Assembly (NCBI GenBank): GCA_035771165.1
Contig: JAWNZC010000344.1
Location: 84,501 to 148,500 of the forward strand
Length of the DNA: 64,000 nucleotides
Reading direction: 5' to 3'
From: Paragorgia papillata
Taxonomy: Eukaryota > Cnidaria > Anthozoa > Scleralcyonacea > Coralliidae
The translations under genes were made by a program, and so were the position numbers. Each line of letters starts with the position of its first letter. Within the stretch, counting starts at the first letter, position 1. The notes under the pieces were generated by a model. The model was given only the letters and a program-made list of their open reading frames with translations, searched no databases and was not told the origin of the DNA. Below are positions 31,960-43,846 of the stretch, piece by piece.

Positions 31960-34900
31960 GGGATGGTCCAGATTCTGGTGGGAGACGTGATCATGCCGTT
32001 GTGAGTAGCAGTAGTGATAGTTTTAGTAATATTACCCACCCATTCGTTGATTGTTTTGTTGATGGCGTCCGTGTGCGTGCACTTTTAGACACGGGGTCCA
32101 TGAAATCTTTTATTAACCGTACTGTACATCGTATTATTGACTTTGATGATCGAGCTATTGACAATTCTAAGGGTCATCAATGCATCTCCATCACTGGAGA
32201 TAATTTGAACGTTATCGGACAGATAAATAGTGAGTTAAAGTTTATTCATTGTAAACATCCCTATTCTGGGGATTTCTTAGTTAGTGATAACATTCAGTAT
32301 GAATGTGTTTTAGGATAGGATTTTATAACCCAAAATAATCTTGTATTAACACGGGATGCGCGGGCGGGTTACCTCTTAGTGGGCCGTCATGGAAATACAC
32401 CCATTCAGGATAAGCAAGAGTCTACAACGGCAAACCTTGCAGGGGTCATCCACTCTCGGGAGGACCACATTTTGACTGATAGATTTCTCTGTCAGTCCAC
32501 GTTTAAAAGTAACTCGGCAGTTACTTTGGTTGATGACGCCATGGTCCCACCTAGAACTGAAATGATATTGGAGGGGAAGTTGGCCAGAAGTGTCAATGGC
32601 CAAATAGGAATGATAGCGCCACATGCCCGTATCGGAAACGATACTCGGCAGGGGTTTAGTTTAGCGCATGTTGTGGTCAAACCCGACCAAAACAGGGTTG
32701 TCCCTTTGCGAGTTCTCAACATGTCCAACGACCCCATCGAATTGGCAGCAGGTGAAAATTTAGCAGAATTTTGTCCGTTGGTCGAGTCGCACAACACCTC
32801 TTCAACATCCACACCAAATATCTGCGGCGCGATAAGACAGGAAAACGCTAACACATTCCCTAGCAAAATCGACTCAGTCATTGATACTTCCCTAGCTGGT
32901 CCGGACAGAGAGCGTGTTAAACAACTCCTCTATAAGTTTTCGGACGTGTTTGAAGAAAGTTTAGGCCATACAACGTTGCACACACACAAGATTGATACAG
33001 GGAATAGCCCACCAGTTAAACAACGGCCACGGCGATTGCCATACGCGTATCGAGACGAGGCGAAACGGCAAACTAATGAAATGTTAGAACAAGGTATTAT
33101 ACGTCCTAGTACAAGTGCTTGGTCAAGCCCCATTATTCTTGTTAAGAAGAAAAATGGCGAGCTGCGGTTTTGCGTAGATTATCGGCAGTTAAACTTAGTC
33201 ACCGTCGGCAATGCACACCCTCTGCCTCGCATCGATGATATTCTTGACTCGTTAGGAAATGCGCAGTACTTTACCACTCTAGATCTTCGGAACGGATACT
33301 GGCAGTTATCTGTAGATGAAGAAGACCGACATAAAACAGCATTCGTCACTCAAAGCGGATTGTACGAATTTAACCGCATGCCTTTCGGTCTTTCAACAGC
33401 GCCGGCTTAATTCCAGAGAACTATGGAAATTGCGCTATCCGGGTTGACATATTCGATATGTCTGTGTTATCTCGACGATGTTATTGTGTTCGGCCGTGAT
33501 ATCGAAGAACATTGTTGCCGGCTAGAGACCGTGTTGCTTCGCTTACGACAGCACAACCTTCGTGTCAAACTGTCAAAGTGTAGTTTCGCAGCACCTGAAG
33601 TGGCCTACTTAGGTCACGTCGTTTCTCAATCAGGAATCAAGCCTGACCCCCTCAAATTATCCGCCGTGAGTGATATACCGCCCCCACAGTCAGTGTCAAA
33701 AGTTAGAAGTTTTTTAGGTCTTGCTGGTTACTACCGAAAATTTATTCCGGGATTTGCAACTGTCGCCGCGCCGCTTGTTCGCCTCACACAGAAAAACACG
33801 TCCTTCAACTGGACCGACGAATGTGAATCTTCTTTCAATCAAATCAAATATTTGCTTTGTTCCGCCCTTATTCTATGCTATCCTATGTTTGACCGCGAGT
33901 TCATATTGCAGACCGATGCTTCGGATTTCGGTGTTGGTGCCGTTTTATCTCAGATCGACGACGAAGGTCGCGAAAGAGTTGTCGCATATACATCAAAAGC
34001 TCTTTCTTCTCGGGAACAAAACTTTTCGACCACCGAGAAAGAAGCTTACGCCATCGTATTTGGAACCAAGCATTTCCGAGTCTATTTGCTTGGACGTCAC
34101 TTTAAAATCATCACCGATCATAACGCCTTACGTTGGCTTCACAGCATGGAGCCCAAAGGTAGATTAGCGAGATGGATAATGGATCTACAAGAGTTTCAAT
34201 TTTCTGTACAACATCGTGCCGGTCGTCTGCATAATAATGCCGACGCGCTATCTAGACTTGTACAACCTCCTTTAACTGACCGACTTGCTTGCAACGCAAA
34301 TCAATTGAAATTACCCACCACCCATCTTGAGAGCAAACCAGATCTCGTTAAAACTGAAATACGCGTTAAACTTTCCAACGGCCGCATTGCCATAATTAAA
34401 CTCGAAGGCACTAAACCTATTAATGTCAATTCTGCTAGCACTCTCGCACCGCAGACAACTAGGACTCTCTGTAGTACTCCTGTCACAATCAACGATGGTG
34501 ACGTGCATCATCACGCAACCAGTGACGCAATTACCTCAAATGCTTGTGAGAAAAATACTTGTGCCATATCCGTCAACCCTACACTAAATCTGAAACAGGC
34601 TCAGCACAACGACCCGTTTCTTTCTAAAATTATCAGCATGAAAACTCGTGGGTTGCGCAAACCCATTACAGAAAGCACCGATGACGTGCGTTTCAAATTT
34701 TTATGTAAGCTCTATGATCGTCTTTTTGTTCGAGACGGGTTGTTGGTACGATCACTAGGTCATAAACAACCGTATCCAAACTATGTTATTATGATCCCTG
34801 AAGGGCTACGAGAGGAGATTTTGAAAGCGGTTCACGATAGTCCGTTTTCCGGTCACTTGGGTATAACACGAACGGAGGAGAGGGTGAGAAAGAGATTTTA

Positions 34901-35990
34901 CTGGCCGGGCATTCGTAACGACGTCGCTAGGTACATCAAGCAATGCCTTGTGTGTACATGCAAAACTTCTCCGACAAACATCAATCGAGCGCCACTAGGT
35001 ACTATAGCTGTAGGAGAACCATTCACATTCTGGGCTATGGACTACATGGGTCCGTTACCCGAGACCAGTCGAGGTAACAAGCACATTCTTGTAGTCGTTG
35101 ATCACTTCACGAAGTGGTGCGAAGCTTTTGCAACTCGAGACCAAAAGGCAAGTACAGTGGCACCAATTTTGATTAGCCGAATATTTTCGCGATTCGGACC
35201 GCCCACCGTACTTCATTCAGATCAAGGACGCAATTTCGAAAGCACCTTGATGCATGAAATTTGCGACGCTATGGGGATTACTAAGACTAGAACAACAGCA
35301 TACCATCCACAATGTGACGGACAAACAGAACGCCAGAACAGAACAATACAAGCCATGCTTTCATCATTTGTTTCTAAGCGAAGGGATGACTGGGATCTGT
35401 GGTTAGATAGCATGACATTCGCATACAACACGAGCAAACACGAATCTTTAGGGGTTTCACCCTATGAAGTGGTATTTGGGTGTACCCCCCGGCTTCCAAT
35501 AGAACTTGAGCTAGGAATGCCACTGTCAAACCCGTCAACACACAGCGATTATACACACTCACTTAGGTCGGTCTTTCGAAATATCCGACAAATTGCTAGG
35601 GAGAATCTCACTAAGGCAGCAGAAAAACAAGCTAGACTTGACCAGGGGACAAATACCTGGCAGCCATTTGATGAGGGGCAAACGGTCATGTTGAGAAGGC
35701 CCAAAGGTTGGAAATTTGGTAGTAAGTGGAGGGGACCTTATGAGATTACAAAACGGTTGGGTGTTAATTATAAGATTAGGTCAAAGGGTGGCAAGGAGAT
35801 AGTTGTTCACCACAACAATCTCAAAATAAGTTACATCCCGTTTAACCAGGGTGAACTCGTTTGCCCAACCACAGAAATAGGAGAGTTCCAGGTGGTAGAT
35901 AATGCGTCGTCTCAACCCACGGTGATCCCAAGAGCAAGGCCTGACAGACTTAGACAAACTATACGACCTCCCGACCGCTATGGTTTGTAG
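31890..35990 (+). pseudogene. LTR retrotransposon 3, pol (protease, RT, RNase H, integrase) with two stops
   Basis: A single reading frame runs 31890-35990 apart from TAG at 32316-32318 and TAA at 33408-33410. Protease has the DTG motif (ALLDTGSMKSFINR). RT has RFCVDYRQLNLVTV, TTLDLRNGYWQLSVDE, MPFGLSTAPA just before the TAA, and YLDDVIVFG. RNase H has LQTDASDFGVGAVL and the spaced ITDHNAL. Integrase has H-H-C-C (HDSPFSGHLG to CLVCTC), D in MDYMGPLP, D in HSDQGRNF, E in DGQTERQNR, and a C-terminal segment with KWRGPYEITKRL. All visible catalytic residues are kept. The two stops lie before the conserved DFITQN and FQRTME segments, so the product would stop in protease and again in the palm. 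Confidence 0.9.
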
Positions 35991-36041
35991 AGTGACAAAA
36001 TGTATTGTGATCATTTTAAGATGTCCTCGGGACGAGAACAT

Positions 36042-36057
36042 AAAAGGGGGGGAATAG
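36042..36057 (+). promoter_or_regulatory. Polypurine tract
   Basis: AAAAGGGGGGGGAATA immediately precedes the 3' LTR. It is the expected plus-strand primer site for reverse transcription. Confidence 0.8.
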
Positions 36058-36342
36058 TGAAACGGTGTCAATTGTTGACCTTAGCATAAAAGTAGAATTA
36101 GTTCCTATATGTATATAATTATAGAATGCATAACTTCCCATAGGCATAGCCATGCATAACTTCCCATGTATCCATGCATAACTTCCCATAGACGTGCATG
36201 CATGTGTAGCCATTACCATATATGGATATACGGATGGCCAACCAAGGGCAACATGTAAATATAAAAGAAGAAAATGTGAAATAAAGAGAGTTCTGACTGG
36301 ACGTCTTGGCGTGTGTTTGTTGGCGGAACTCGGCACGTTACA
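36058..36342 (+). repeat. 3' LTR of LTR retrotransposon 3
   Basis: 285 bp, same sequence as 30765-31049 by visual comparison, followed by the duplicated TCTT at 36343-36346. TATA and AATAAA occur at the matching positions (36260 and 36280). Confidence 0.95.
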
Positions 36343-36346
36343 TCTT

Positions 36347-38930
36347 GGTGACTTTAATTTTCCAAAGATTAAATGGATCGCCCCTTCTACAATATCTTCT
36401 ACGTCTGACGAATTTATATTTTGTGAAACACTACATGATTACTACTTAACTCAATTGGTATCAACACCGACACGACAGACAAACAGCGTCCAAGAAAGTA
36501 TCCTTGATTTAATTATTACCAACTATCCTGATTATGTCACAAATGTCCAGGTGGGCACCACACTTATATTCAAAAAGTAAAAGGCAATGATCTGTGTGGA
36601 ACTGTACTTCATCCGGCGGCACGCCGGATGAAGTACAGTTCCACACAGATCATTGCCTTTTACTTTTTGAATATAATGTCAAGCCTAAACACCAACCAAA
36701 ACGAGCCCGTTTTGTATATTGTTACAAGAGAGCTGATTTCGATGGTTTACGAAAGTCACTAAGAGACACACCTTTTGACTCTTGTTTTCAAAACGACGAC
36801 ATTAACAATAACTGGCAGTGTTGGTACAATCTTTTTATCATCGCAGTAGAGCAGCATGTCCCAAAGTTAAAAATCAGAAACGTTAACAACCCTCCATGGA
36901 TCGACGGGGAAATCCTACATCTTCTTCATCTAAAGAATTCTACTAGGAAAAAAGCGGTATCTCGTAATGTTAGAAACACTATCCACCCCATTTGGGAAAA
37001 GTACCGTGCTCTTCGTCGCCAGATAAAATCTGCAATCAAGAAAAAACACAAAGAATATGTTGATTCTGTTTCCGGATCGTTAAAAGATAATCCAAAACGT
37101 TTTTGGTCATATTTAAAAGCTCGCACTAAATCTGGATCGATTCCTAACATTGTAAAATCTAATAACTTGCGGTACCAGGATCCAAAAGATAAAGCTGAAG
37201 CTTTTAACAGCTACTTTTTCTCATCCTTTACTTCTTCTGCCGACGATCTTCCTATTCCAGACTTTACAGTAGACAGTGATTCTGGAGCAGCTTCTTTAGA
37301 AGATATCATTCTAACCAGCGAAAAAGTTGCAAGAGCATTGAGTCAGCTTCAGTCTAACAAAGCTCATGGTCCTGACGGTATCCCGACAAGAATACTAAAG
37401 GAATGCGCAAATAAAATCGCTCCTTCATTATGTTGTTTATTCAACAAATCCCTTGAACTTGGTTGCTTACCATCGCAGTGGAAACTTGCTCATGTTGTGC
37501 CGGTTCACAAAAAAGGTGATAAAGAACTCGTGTCCAACTACCGACCTATATCTCTTTTATGTATCATATCTAAAGTTCTTGAACGCTGTGTGTTTCTAAA
37601 CGTTCTTCCGCATGTTTCATCCAAGATCAACAGTGCTCAGCATGGTTTTTTGAAAGGCCGATCAACAGTAACGCAACTTCTATGCTTCCTACACGATATT
37701 GGTTCTGCACTTGACAAAGGTTTTCAAACGGATATAGTATACCTTGACTTCAGTAAAGCCTTTGACAGTGTTAACCATAAGCTGCTCATCCACAAATTAC
37801 GAGCCTATGGTATTGGTGGAAATCTTGCTGCTTGGTTCTCCAATTACCTAACAAATCGATTTCAAAGCGTTGTAGTTGATGGTGCAGTTTCTAGCGCTCT
37901 TCCTGTTTTATCCGGTGTACCACAAGGATCGATCTTAGGTCCTCTACTATTTATGATTTATGTGAATGAACTACCCGCTATAAATTCAGAAAGCAGCTCC
38001 CTTTACCTCTATGCAGATGACACAAAGTGCTATAGAACCATCCACCAAACCGCTGATGCAATCTCTCTACAAAACGATCTCAAACTTCTCTACGACTGGA
38101 GTAAGAAATGGCTTCTAAAATTCAATGAACTCAAATGCGAGTCTCTTTCTGTTACAAGAAAGAAAAAGCCGGTGTGCTTTGATTACCAGATGGGTAGCTA
38201 CGTCCTCGGTTCTACATCTACCCAGAAAGATCTTGGAGTGATGGTGACTTCTGATCTCACGTGGAAATCACATACGTCCCATGCGGTTAGTAAAGCACAC
38301 AGAATACTTGGACTATTGAAACGGAACACCAAGTCATTCAGTGTTAGTTCAAAGAGATTGCTTTACCTGGCCCTTGTTCGTCCTCATGTTGACTATGCTA
38401 GTGAAATATGGTCTGGCCAATCAATCAATCAGATGAGAGATATCGAGGGCGTCCAAAGGCGAGCTACAACATATATCCTTGGCATACCAAAGTTGTCCGT
38501 CAATTACAAAGTGAGATTAATAAAAACCAAACTTCTTCCACTTTCGTATTGGCACGAAATTAAGGACTTGCTTTTCCTTCATGGTTGCTCAAATGGAAAA
38601 TACAACATCAATTTATCTCACTACCTTCCAAATCTACCGGTTAACCATCTCAGACATTCAAATAAACATAATTTCAAAATACCAAAACCTCGGACAAAAC
38701 ATTTTCAAAACAGTTTTTTCATAAGATCATCTAGACTTTGGAACACACTTTCAGATCAAACAAAAGAAATTAAAACATATAGTCTCTTTAAAAAATATTT
38801 AAAATCAAGATACTCTGTTGCTCTCCAGAACACATTCAATACTGATATTATATCTACCTGGCGCTCAATATGTTTGAAATGTAGTTCTGTTAGAGATCTT
38901 GAATTGCAGAACTTCAGAATTTGTTGTTAA
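36347..38930 (+). pseudogene. LINE 2 ORF2: endonuclease end, reverse transcriptase
   Basis: The frame resumes with GDFNFPKIKW (endonuclease) and VQESILDLIITNYPDYV. A palindromic insertion (36564-36676) then breaks it with stops. The downstream frame from 36620 reads TPDEVQFHTDHCLLLFEYNV and is open to the TAA at 38928-38930. Reverse transcriptase motifs are SNKAHGPDGIPTRILKE, VSNYRPISLLCIISKVLE, YLDFSKAFDSVNHKLL, GVPQGSILGPLLFMIYVNEL and YADDTKCYRTIH. The C-terminal domain ends LRNFRICC-like at 38927. Apart from the palindrome and the LTR insertion the ORF is clean, so this LINE is young. It belongs with CR1/L2-like elements by layout and the 2A motif. Confidence 0.85.
36564..36676. repeat. 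113-bp perfect palindrome (55-bp arms, 3-nt centre)
   Basis: The arm 36564-36618 starts TTATATTCAAAAAGTAAAAG and ends CATCCGGCG. It is repeated in exact reverse complement at 36622-36676 around the 3-nt centre GCA. The right arm is the original LINE 2 coding sequence; the left arm is an inverted copy of it inserted after GTGGGCAC. Confidence 0.97.
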
Positions 38931-39180
38931 TATTAACTGTGCGTGCGTACGTGAGTGTGTTAGTGTAATGTATTTGTGAAGTCAGTATTTGTAATAAGTG
39001 GTATACAGTAATAAGCGATATAGTCGTACAGTAGTTGTGATATAGTAATATGTATATGATACTATATATGTAATTTGATATTTGTTAATTTTTAGGGCAA
39101 GACACCATGACTAGGGCTGAACATCCCTGTTGTGTCTTGCCTCGTGTGCGTAAACACGAAAACCAAATAAATATCACGAT
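38931..39180 (+). other. LINE 2 3' UTR
   Basis: Sequence after the LINE 2 stop, ending near GAAAACCAAATAAATATC (39158-39176). The short AT-rich end fits CR1/L2 3' tails. The exact 3' terminus is not provable without a second copy. Confidence 0.4.
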
Positions 39181-41575
39181 CATGGAAAGCTTTCTTCTCA
39201 TGCACCGCCATCTTATCACAATTGGAACAAATTAACACATTGGTCCACAGTGGCAATATCAAATCACAGCAACCTCCTTTCTGGAAATGAAGCACAGGCG
39301 TCTGATGAAGGGATAGCATCGCTTTTAAGAAGGGCAGCAAATATCCAAGTTCTGCTATCTTCCCACTTCGCCTCTATATACAGCCTTCATCCTTCTCGTC
39401 CATACTGACTGGGTATTGGTTGTCATTTTCTCAGTTATCTTTTCGCAGTTATTTATACAAGTTGCCAAATTTTCTACAAGACCAACAAAATAAAGAAATA
39501 ATACAACATTATGTCCATATGATTCAGAATGACAAACCAAAACAACTCATTTTTAATTAAAGTCAAGAAAGAATATAAATTATAAACTATGATCAAATGA
39601 TGAAATACTGTTACAGTAGTACAAAATGTTGACGTTTCAAGTAAAATCCCTTCATCAGAGCAAACAGTTTGCTTTGATAAAGGGCTTTCATGCAAAACAT
39701 TGATAGCATTTTGTACCAACAGTATCTCCAGTTTACCACTGCATGATGATCGATCTTGTATTTCACATTACCTATGCAGCAGTAAACATTAAAAAATTGC
39801 TACAGTACGCCATCTCAGGTAAATAAGTAATAAACCACAAGTGAAAAAACACACAATAAAAAAATAACTTAAAAAGACATCTCATTTTAAAACTTACCAG
39901 CATCTATCCCCATTACAATATAGGGCAAAAGAAAAAATTAATATTGTCCTAGAACCGGTGTGTCGTGTAATATATTGTAGCCTGCGCTGGGGTGATTGGG
40001 GAAGGGAGTGCCTACAGGCGTCTATTGTTATTTTTCGTGCCGCCCCCTAATTAAAACAGTGTATTTTTGGAAGTTGTCAATTTCAAAAACCTGAGCTAAA
40101 TAGCTTAATTAATTTGGAAGTTGATCGAATATTTACTCTGTTTAAAAAACACCTATCTAGAATTAACTAAACTAGCACAGTTATGAATGAGCATGTGTAT
40201 CAAAGTGCTTTCTTGATTCAGGAATTTATTTGTGTGGTATATGTTCGCTGTGTCAGCGTCTGACAACATTATATTATTCTCCTGTTGCTATATCTTGGCT
40301 GGTTTACGGTTAATAGTGTTCACTGCAAAATCTTTTAAATAATTAAACAATTCATGTTGAGTGGGCCACAGAAAGCTCAGACAGATTATTTTCGTAGTTA
40401 TAAAAGATGTGTATGTAACGACTATGACGACGATCAATATAAATATAATCATAACATCTCGCCACATTCACACTCACATCAATAATACTGAGTTAAGTTT
40501 AATAGTGAATTTTATTATCCACTGATAACTGGCGCTGATGGCCAATGCAGCAGGAGAAGTACGCCTGAGTAGATCCCACTGATTCGAATCAAATGCGAGT
40601 GTAAGGAATTCTACATGATGTTTTGCTCAAGCCAATGTCAGACAATTCAGTTACTCGCCGTTAAGCCGAAGTCGCGGAAGGGGCCACGTCTTGCGTGAAA
40701 ATCTTACCATAATTAACTGTTGGGAAAGAAGCGAATAAACATTTTCCTTCTGATGCACATGCAGCTGCCTTATGGCCACTCTCTTCTCAATCTCAGTTTA
40801 TTTTGAGCTCGTTTCCTTAATAATATTATATGCTAGGCACATTTTCACAACGCTCTTCTTCGCCAACGTCTGCAGCGGAAATCCAAACTCTCTTTAATTG
40901 ATAGGTCATTAGCGTGTCAACCAATAGATTGCGAGCGTTCGCCGGCGAACGCTATACACGAAAAATAACAATGGGTGACTGCAGGCGCTCCTTTCACTGT
41001 CCGTCCCAAACCCCAGCGCCGGCTACGCAGGCTAAACTATATTGCAGCCCAGTCAACGGGTGCAGAAAGCAGCTGCCACGTATTCTGCAAATATCTAGCT
41101 GAAGCCACAAGTCAAAGCAAAAACCTTTTCATTGTCTCGGGACCACCCTATAGCACAACTAATTAAACTAGTTTCGTATATATTACGCAGAAAGGCATTA
41201 GCCTCTTGATACTGTATCTTCAAATTAATGCTTCCTCGCCGTCCTTGTTGTCGGAATCGAAGCTATTGTCAGGTCCAGCCATTATAATTAAAACAAATCA
41301 CCTGAAACTGAACGTCTAGCACTCTTTTGTTATAAAGACATAAGCATGGCTGCTACATAAAACAATGCTTTGTTTGGAGCAACTGCACAATACAACGTCA
41401 ATTTTTCGCCTTTTTCTAAACAAAGGCTCCTGGCTTTATCCTCACACGACGCTCTCTATCAAGACTAGTTTCCACTCAGAAAAATCTTCCGCAAGATAGG
41501 AACGCACACTTGTTTTCAATTCACTAGTTCCGAGAGCTCACAAGACAAAGAAAACTACCCTGTAGCATCGAAATT
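39181..41575. other. Non-coding interval
   Basis: No gene is recognised in 2.4 kb. A hairpin lies at 39605-39730. Short open frames at 39092-39340 and 40914-41166 have no domain signal. Confidence 0.45.
39605..39730. repeat. Foldback repeat
   Basis: GTACAAAATG, then AAATCCCTTCATCAGAGCAAAC on the left, pair imperfectly with GTTTGCTTTGATAAAGGGC and GCATTTTGTAC on the right around a 1- to 2-nt centre. It is a compact MITE-like hairpin. Confidence 0.55.
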
Positions 41576-41786
41576 CAAGCCTGATTTCCAGTCAGTGGAA
41601 TTTTGCGAGCGCGCGGAATTTCTCTTTGTCTTAAGACCTCTTAATTAGATTAGTTCTGCTCGAGAGCTCACAAGACAATGACAAATTCCGCCCGCTCGAA
41701 AAATTCCACTGACTGGAAATCAGGCTTACGACAAACAGAAATTCCACCCGCTCGCAAAATTTAAGTGACTGGAAATCAGCCTTAAC
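41576..41786. repeat. Foldback repeat cluster
   Basis: CCTGATTTCCAGTCAGTGGA (41580) recurs in reverse complement near 41700-41730, with GCGAGCGCGCGGAATTT matching AAATTCCGCCCGCTCG. A further partial repeat (AAATTCCACCCGCTCGCAAA) follows at 41740-41760. These are overlapping copies of one foldback family. Confidence 0.6.
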
Positions 41787-41900
41787 GCAGCGTGGCTCCG
41801 TGGCTCCACGGCTCCGTCGCTCCACGGCTCCGTCGCTCCACGGCTCCGTCGCTCCACGGCTCCGTCGCTCCATGGCTCAGTTGGCTCAGTGGCTCCGTGA
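41787..41900. repeat. 16-bp minisatellite (GGCTCCGTCGCTCCAC)n
   Basis: About five near-identical 16-bp units lie within 41808-41872, flanked by degenerate GGCTCCGTG and GGCTCAGT units. The open frame through it on the minus strand is an artefact of the repeat. Confidence 0.85.
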
Positions 41901-41948
41901 CTCCGAGCCCTGATTGCAACACTTAGCTTACACGCTAACTTGAGCGAC

Positions 41949-42113
41949 TAAAGGCAGGTTTCCACTCAGGAAAATCTTCCACAGGACAGAACGGACAGGG
42001 AAGTTTTCTTTGTCTTGTGAGCTCTCGGTCGGAACTAATGACTTTTACACAAAGGAAACTTTCCTGTCCGTTCCGGTCCTGCAGAAGATTTTCCTGAGTG
42101 GAAACTAGCCTTA
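41949..42113. mobile_element. Foldback MITE
   Basis: The left end AAGGCAGGTTTCCACTCAGG and the right end CTGAGTGGAAACTAGCCTT are inverted copies. The arms continue through AAAATCTTCC, ACAGGACAGAACGGACAGG and their complements. No clear target duplication beyond a possible TAA. Confidence 0.65.
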
Positions 42114-42298
42114 ACAGAGTTCCCTTCCAGCAGAGATACTTTCTGAGTCAACGGACGCAAACGTGAACCCTAATCCTAGCCACTAATCTCGAGTTTAAGT
42201 CGACTTACCTTATACGCTAAAAAAATAAAACATAAAGCGAAACCATATAAAAGCACAAACGCAAACCCTAACACACCCTAAGGTTTAACCCTAACTAC

Positions 42299-42440
42299 AA
42301 TCTTGGACAATAATAGTTGTAACAGTCAACCCCTCCCCCCCGATTCAATGTTGTTATATGAAACTCCAGTCCAACATTGTTTCATTTCGGTAAACATTGA
42401 ATCGGGGGGAGGGTGTTACAACATTATTGTCCAAGATTGT
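42299..42440. mobile_element. Foldback MITE with poly-C/poly-G arms
   Basis: CAATCTTGGACAATAATAGT at the left is matched by ATTATTGTCCAAGATTG at the right. The arms include CCCTCCCCCCCGATTCAATG and CATTGAATCGGGGGGAGGG. No coding capacity. Confidence 0.7.
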
Positions 42441-43000
42441 CCTCGACTGATTTTTCTTAATATTGTATAAAATACAGCTAAAATATGATTTCTATTTGTA
42501 AATTAAAGTCAATAAACAAATTGTGATATTTGAGACTATTTCGTGCAATTAGTAGAGAGATATTTGCATTTAAAAATGTATAGATTGCGCTCTACTACGA
42601 GGCCCTTTCTTTGTTACTCAATAATATCTACGTCACTAGAACAGTATTGCGAGAGAAAGTGCATTCTGTCGATCGAAAAAAACGTAGGTTTCGATACTTG
42701 GATAACTGTTGAAAGAGAGATGTATTTATAATATTACTATTGTTTAGATATGACGCTCATATTTCAGCCGTTGGGTGATTGATATTTGAGCCCGCTTTAA
42801 CTGAATCTATACCTGACATTATGACGATTGGGGGAATTGAAAATAAGCACGGTGTATTTCATTTCATAATAGAACATTTTATTTAAGTTTAAAAATTATT
42901 TCCCCAGCTAATACTATCAATGAATTGTTAATTGGAGCATAATTATTTTTATATTAAGATTAATAGCTTGAAAAACTACAGAAGACCCGCTACCTTGTCG
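42438..43000. repeat. Duplicated segment, copy 1 (empty site)
   Basis: This matches 43608-43664 joined to 49334-49840 with a few substitutions and small indels. The junction word here is TTTGTA/AATTAAAG at 42500/42501, without any insertion, so this copy preserves the pre-insertion state of the site occupied by the Ngaro-like element. Confidence 0.85.
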
Positions 43001-43607
43001 TTGGGAATTTGAGAAAGTAAGGTATCGCGGCACGCGTTTTAGACGAAGCGAAATCTGGAAGAGGTTGAAATCATTCAATAAATAAATGTAAAGCTTAAGC
43101 CTCTTTTATAGAATGCTTGTAAAGCCACGTTTATTCATGAGCAGTTGGTTTAATTTCCCCTGCGCAATTATATACCGCCTTATGCAACGGTCTACCATGG
43201 GTTTCAAAGGGAATTGCATGTATATTAATTTTGTTATATTGTAATGGTAGACCGTGGTAGACCGTTGGTGGATGGTTCAGATAACTAATTATTATATAAA
43301 TTATAAAAACACAATGAATAACGACATAATTTTAAGATATATTTTAATGTCCAATCGTCTTAGTGTTACTCTACATGTCTACTTTAATCTCTGGCCTTCC
43401 TTTCCTTCATATTTGTTATTCGTTTGAGTTTTGCCCATGGAATAGATTATGTTATTATTTAATTTGGATGTCAAAACTACGGAGGGTATTTAATACTCGA
43501 TCTTGAAAATTTGGTGCAAACTAATCTTTTAATGCTGTATCACTACCGTAACATAAAAAACTAGTTGTTTAATCAAAATTAGGGAAATTGGGTCTTGGAC
43601 ATGTCCT
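43001..43607. other. Non-coding interval
   Basis: AT-rich sequence between copy 1 and copy 2 of the duplicated segment. GTCTACCATGG/TGGTAGACCGTGG words near 43190-43265 form a small inverted pair. No gene is visible. Confidence 0.4.
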
Positions 43608-43664
43608 TGACTGATTTTTCTTAATATTGTATAAAATACAGCTAAAATATGATTTCTATTTGTA
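43608..43664. repeat. Duplicated segment, copy 2, left part
   Basis: Matches 42443-42500 (TTGACTGATTTTTCTTAATA through TTTCTATTTGTA) and ends exactly where the Ngaro-like element starts. Confidence 0.85.
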
Positions 43665-43769
43665 AAAATAGATCGCCAATTGACGTTATTGGAGGATTGG
43701 TGCCAAGCCCCAGGGGGGATGCCACCCCCTGATCAGAGGTAACCATGGCAACCCCGCCACAGCCCACCT
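43665..43769. repeat. Ngaro-like short split repeat, outer copy (B2)
   Basis: 105 bp starting AAAATAGATCGCCAATTGAC and ending CAGCCCACCT. The second copy is at 44352-44456 and appears identical. Confidence 0.95.
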
Positions 43770-43846
43770 CCAGGCACCAGTCACACTGTCAAGCAGTGGA
43801 AATATATATACTTACCTTGCATTCAATCAGGAGTGGGTGGGTGGGT

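Larger units (their letters stand above)
30765..36342 (+). mobile_element. LTR retrotransposon 3 (Ty3-type), young, 4-bp target duplication
   Basis: The element has two 285-bp LTRs, a primer-binding region just after the 5' LTR (TGGTGGCAGCGG at 31054), gag, pol in the -1 frame, and a polypurine tract at 36042-36057. TCTT is duplicated outside both LTRs (30761-30764 and 36343-36346). Deleting the element restores the LINE 2 endonuclease frame exactly. LTR identity indicates a very recent insertion. Confidence 0.95.

Noticed and set aside
36120..36336. Minus-strand open frames shared by both LTRs of LTR retrotransposon 3
   Set aside because: They read the antisense of the U3 repeats and R region; identical in both LTRs because the LTRs are identical, not because of coding.
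41631..41873. Minus-strand frame with repeated RRSRGATEP-like units
   Set aside because: Translation of the 16-bp minisatellite; no start context and no homology.
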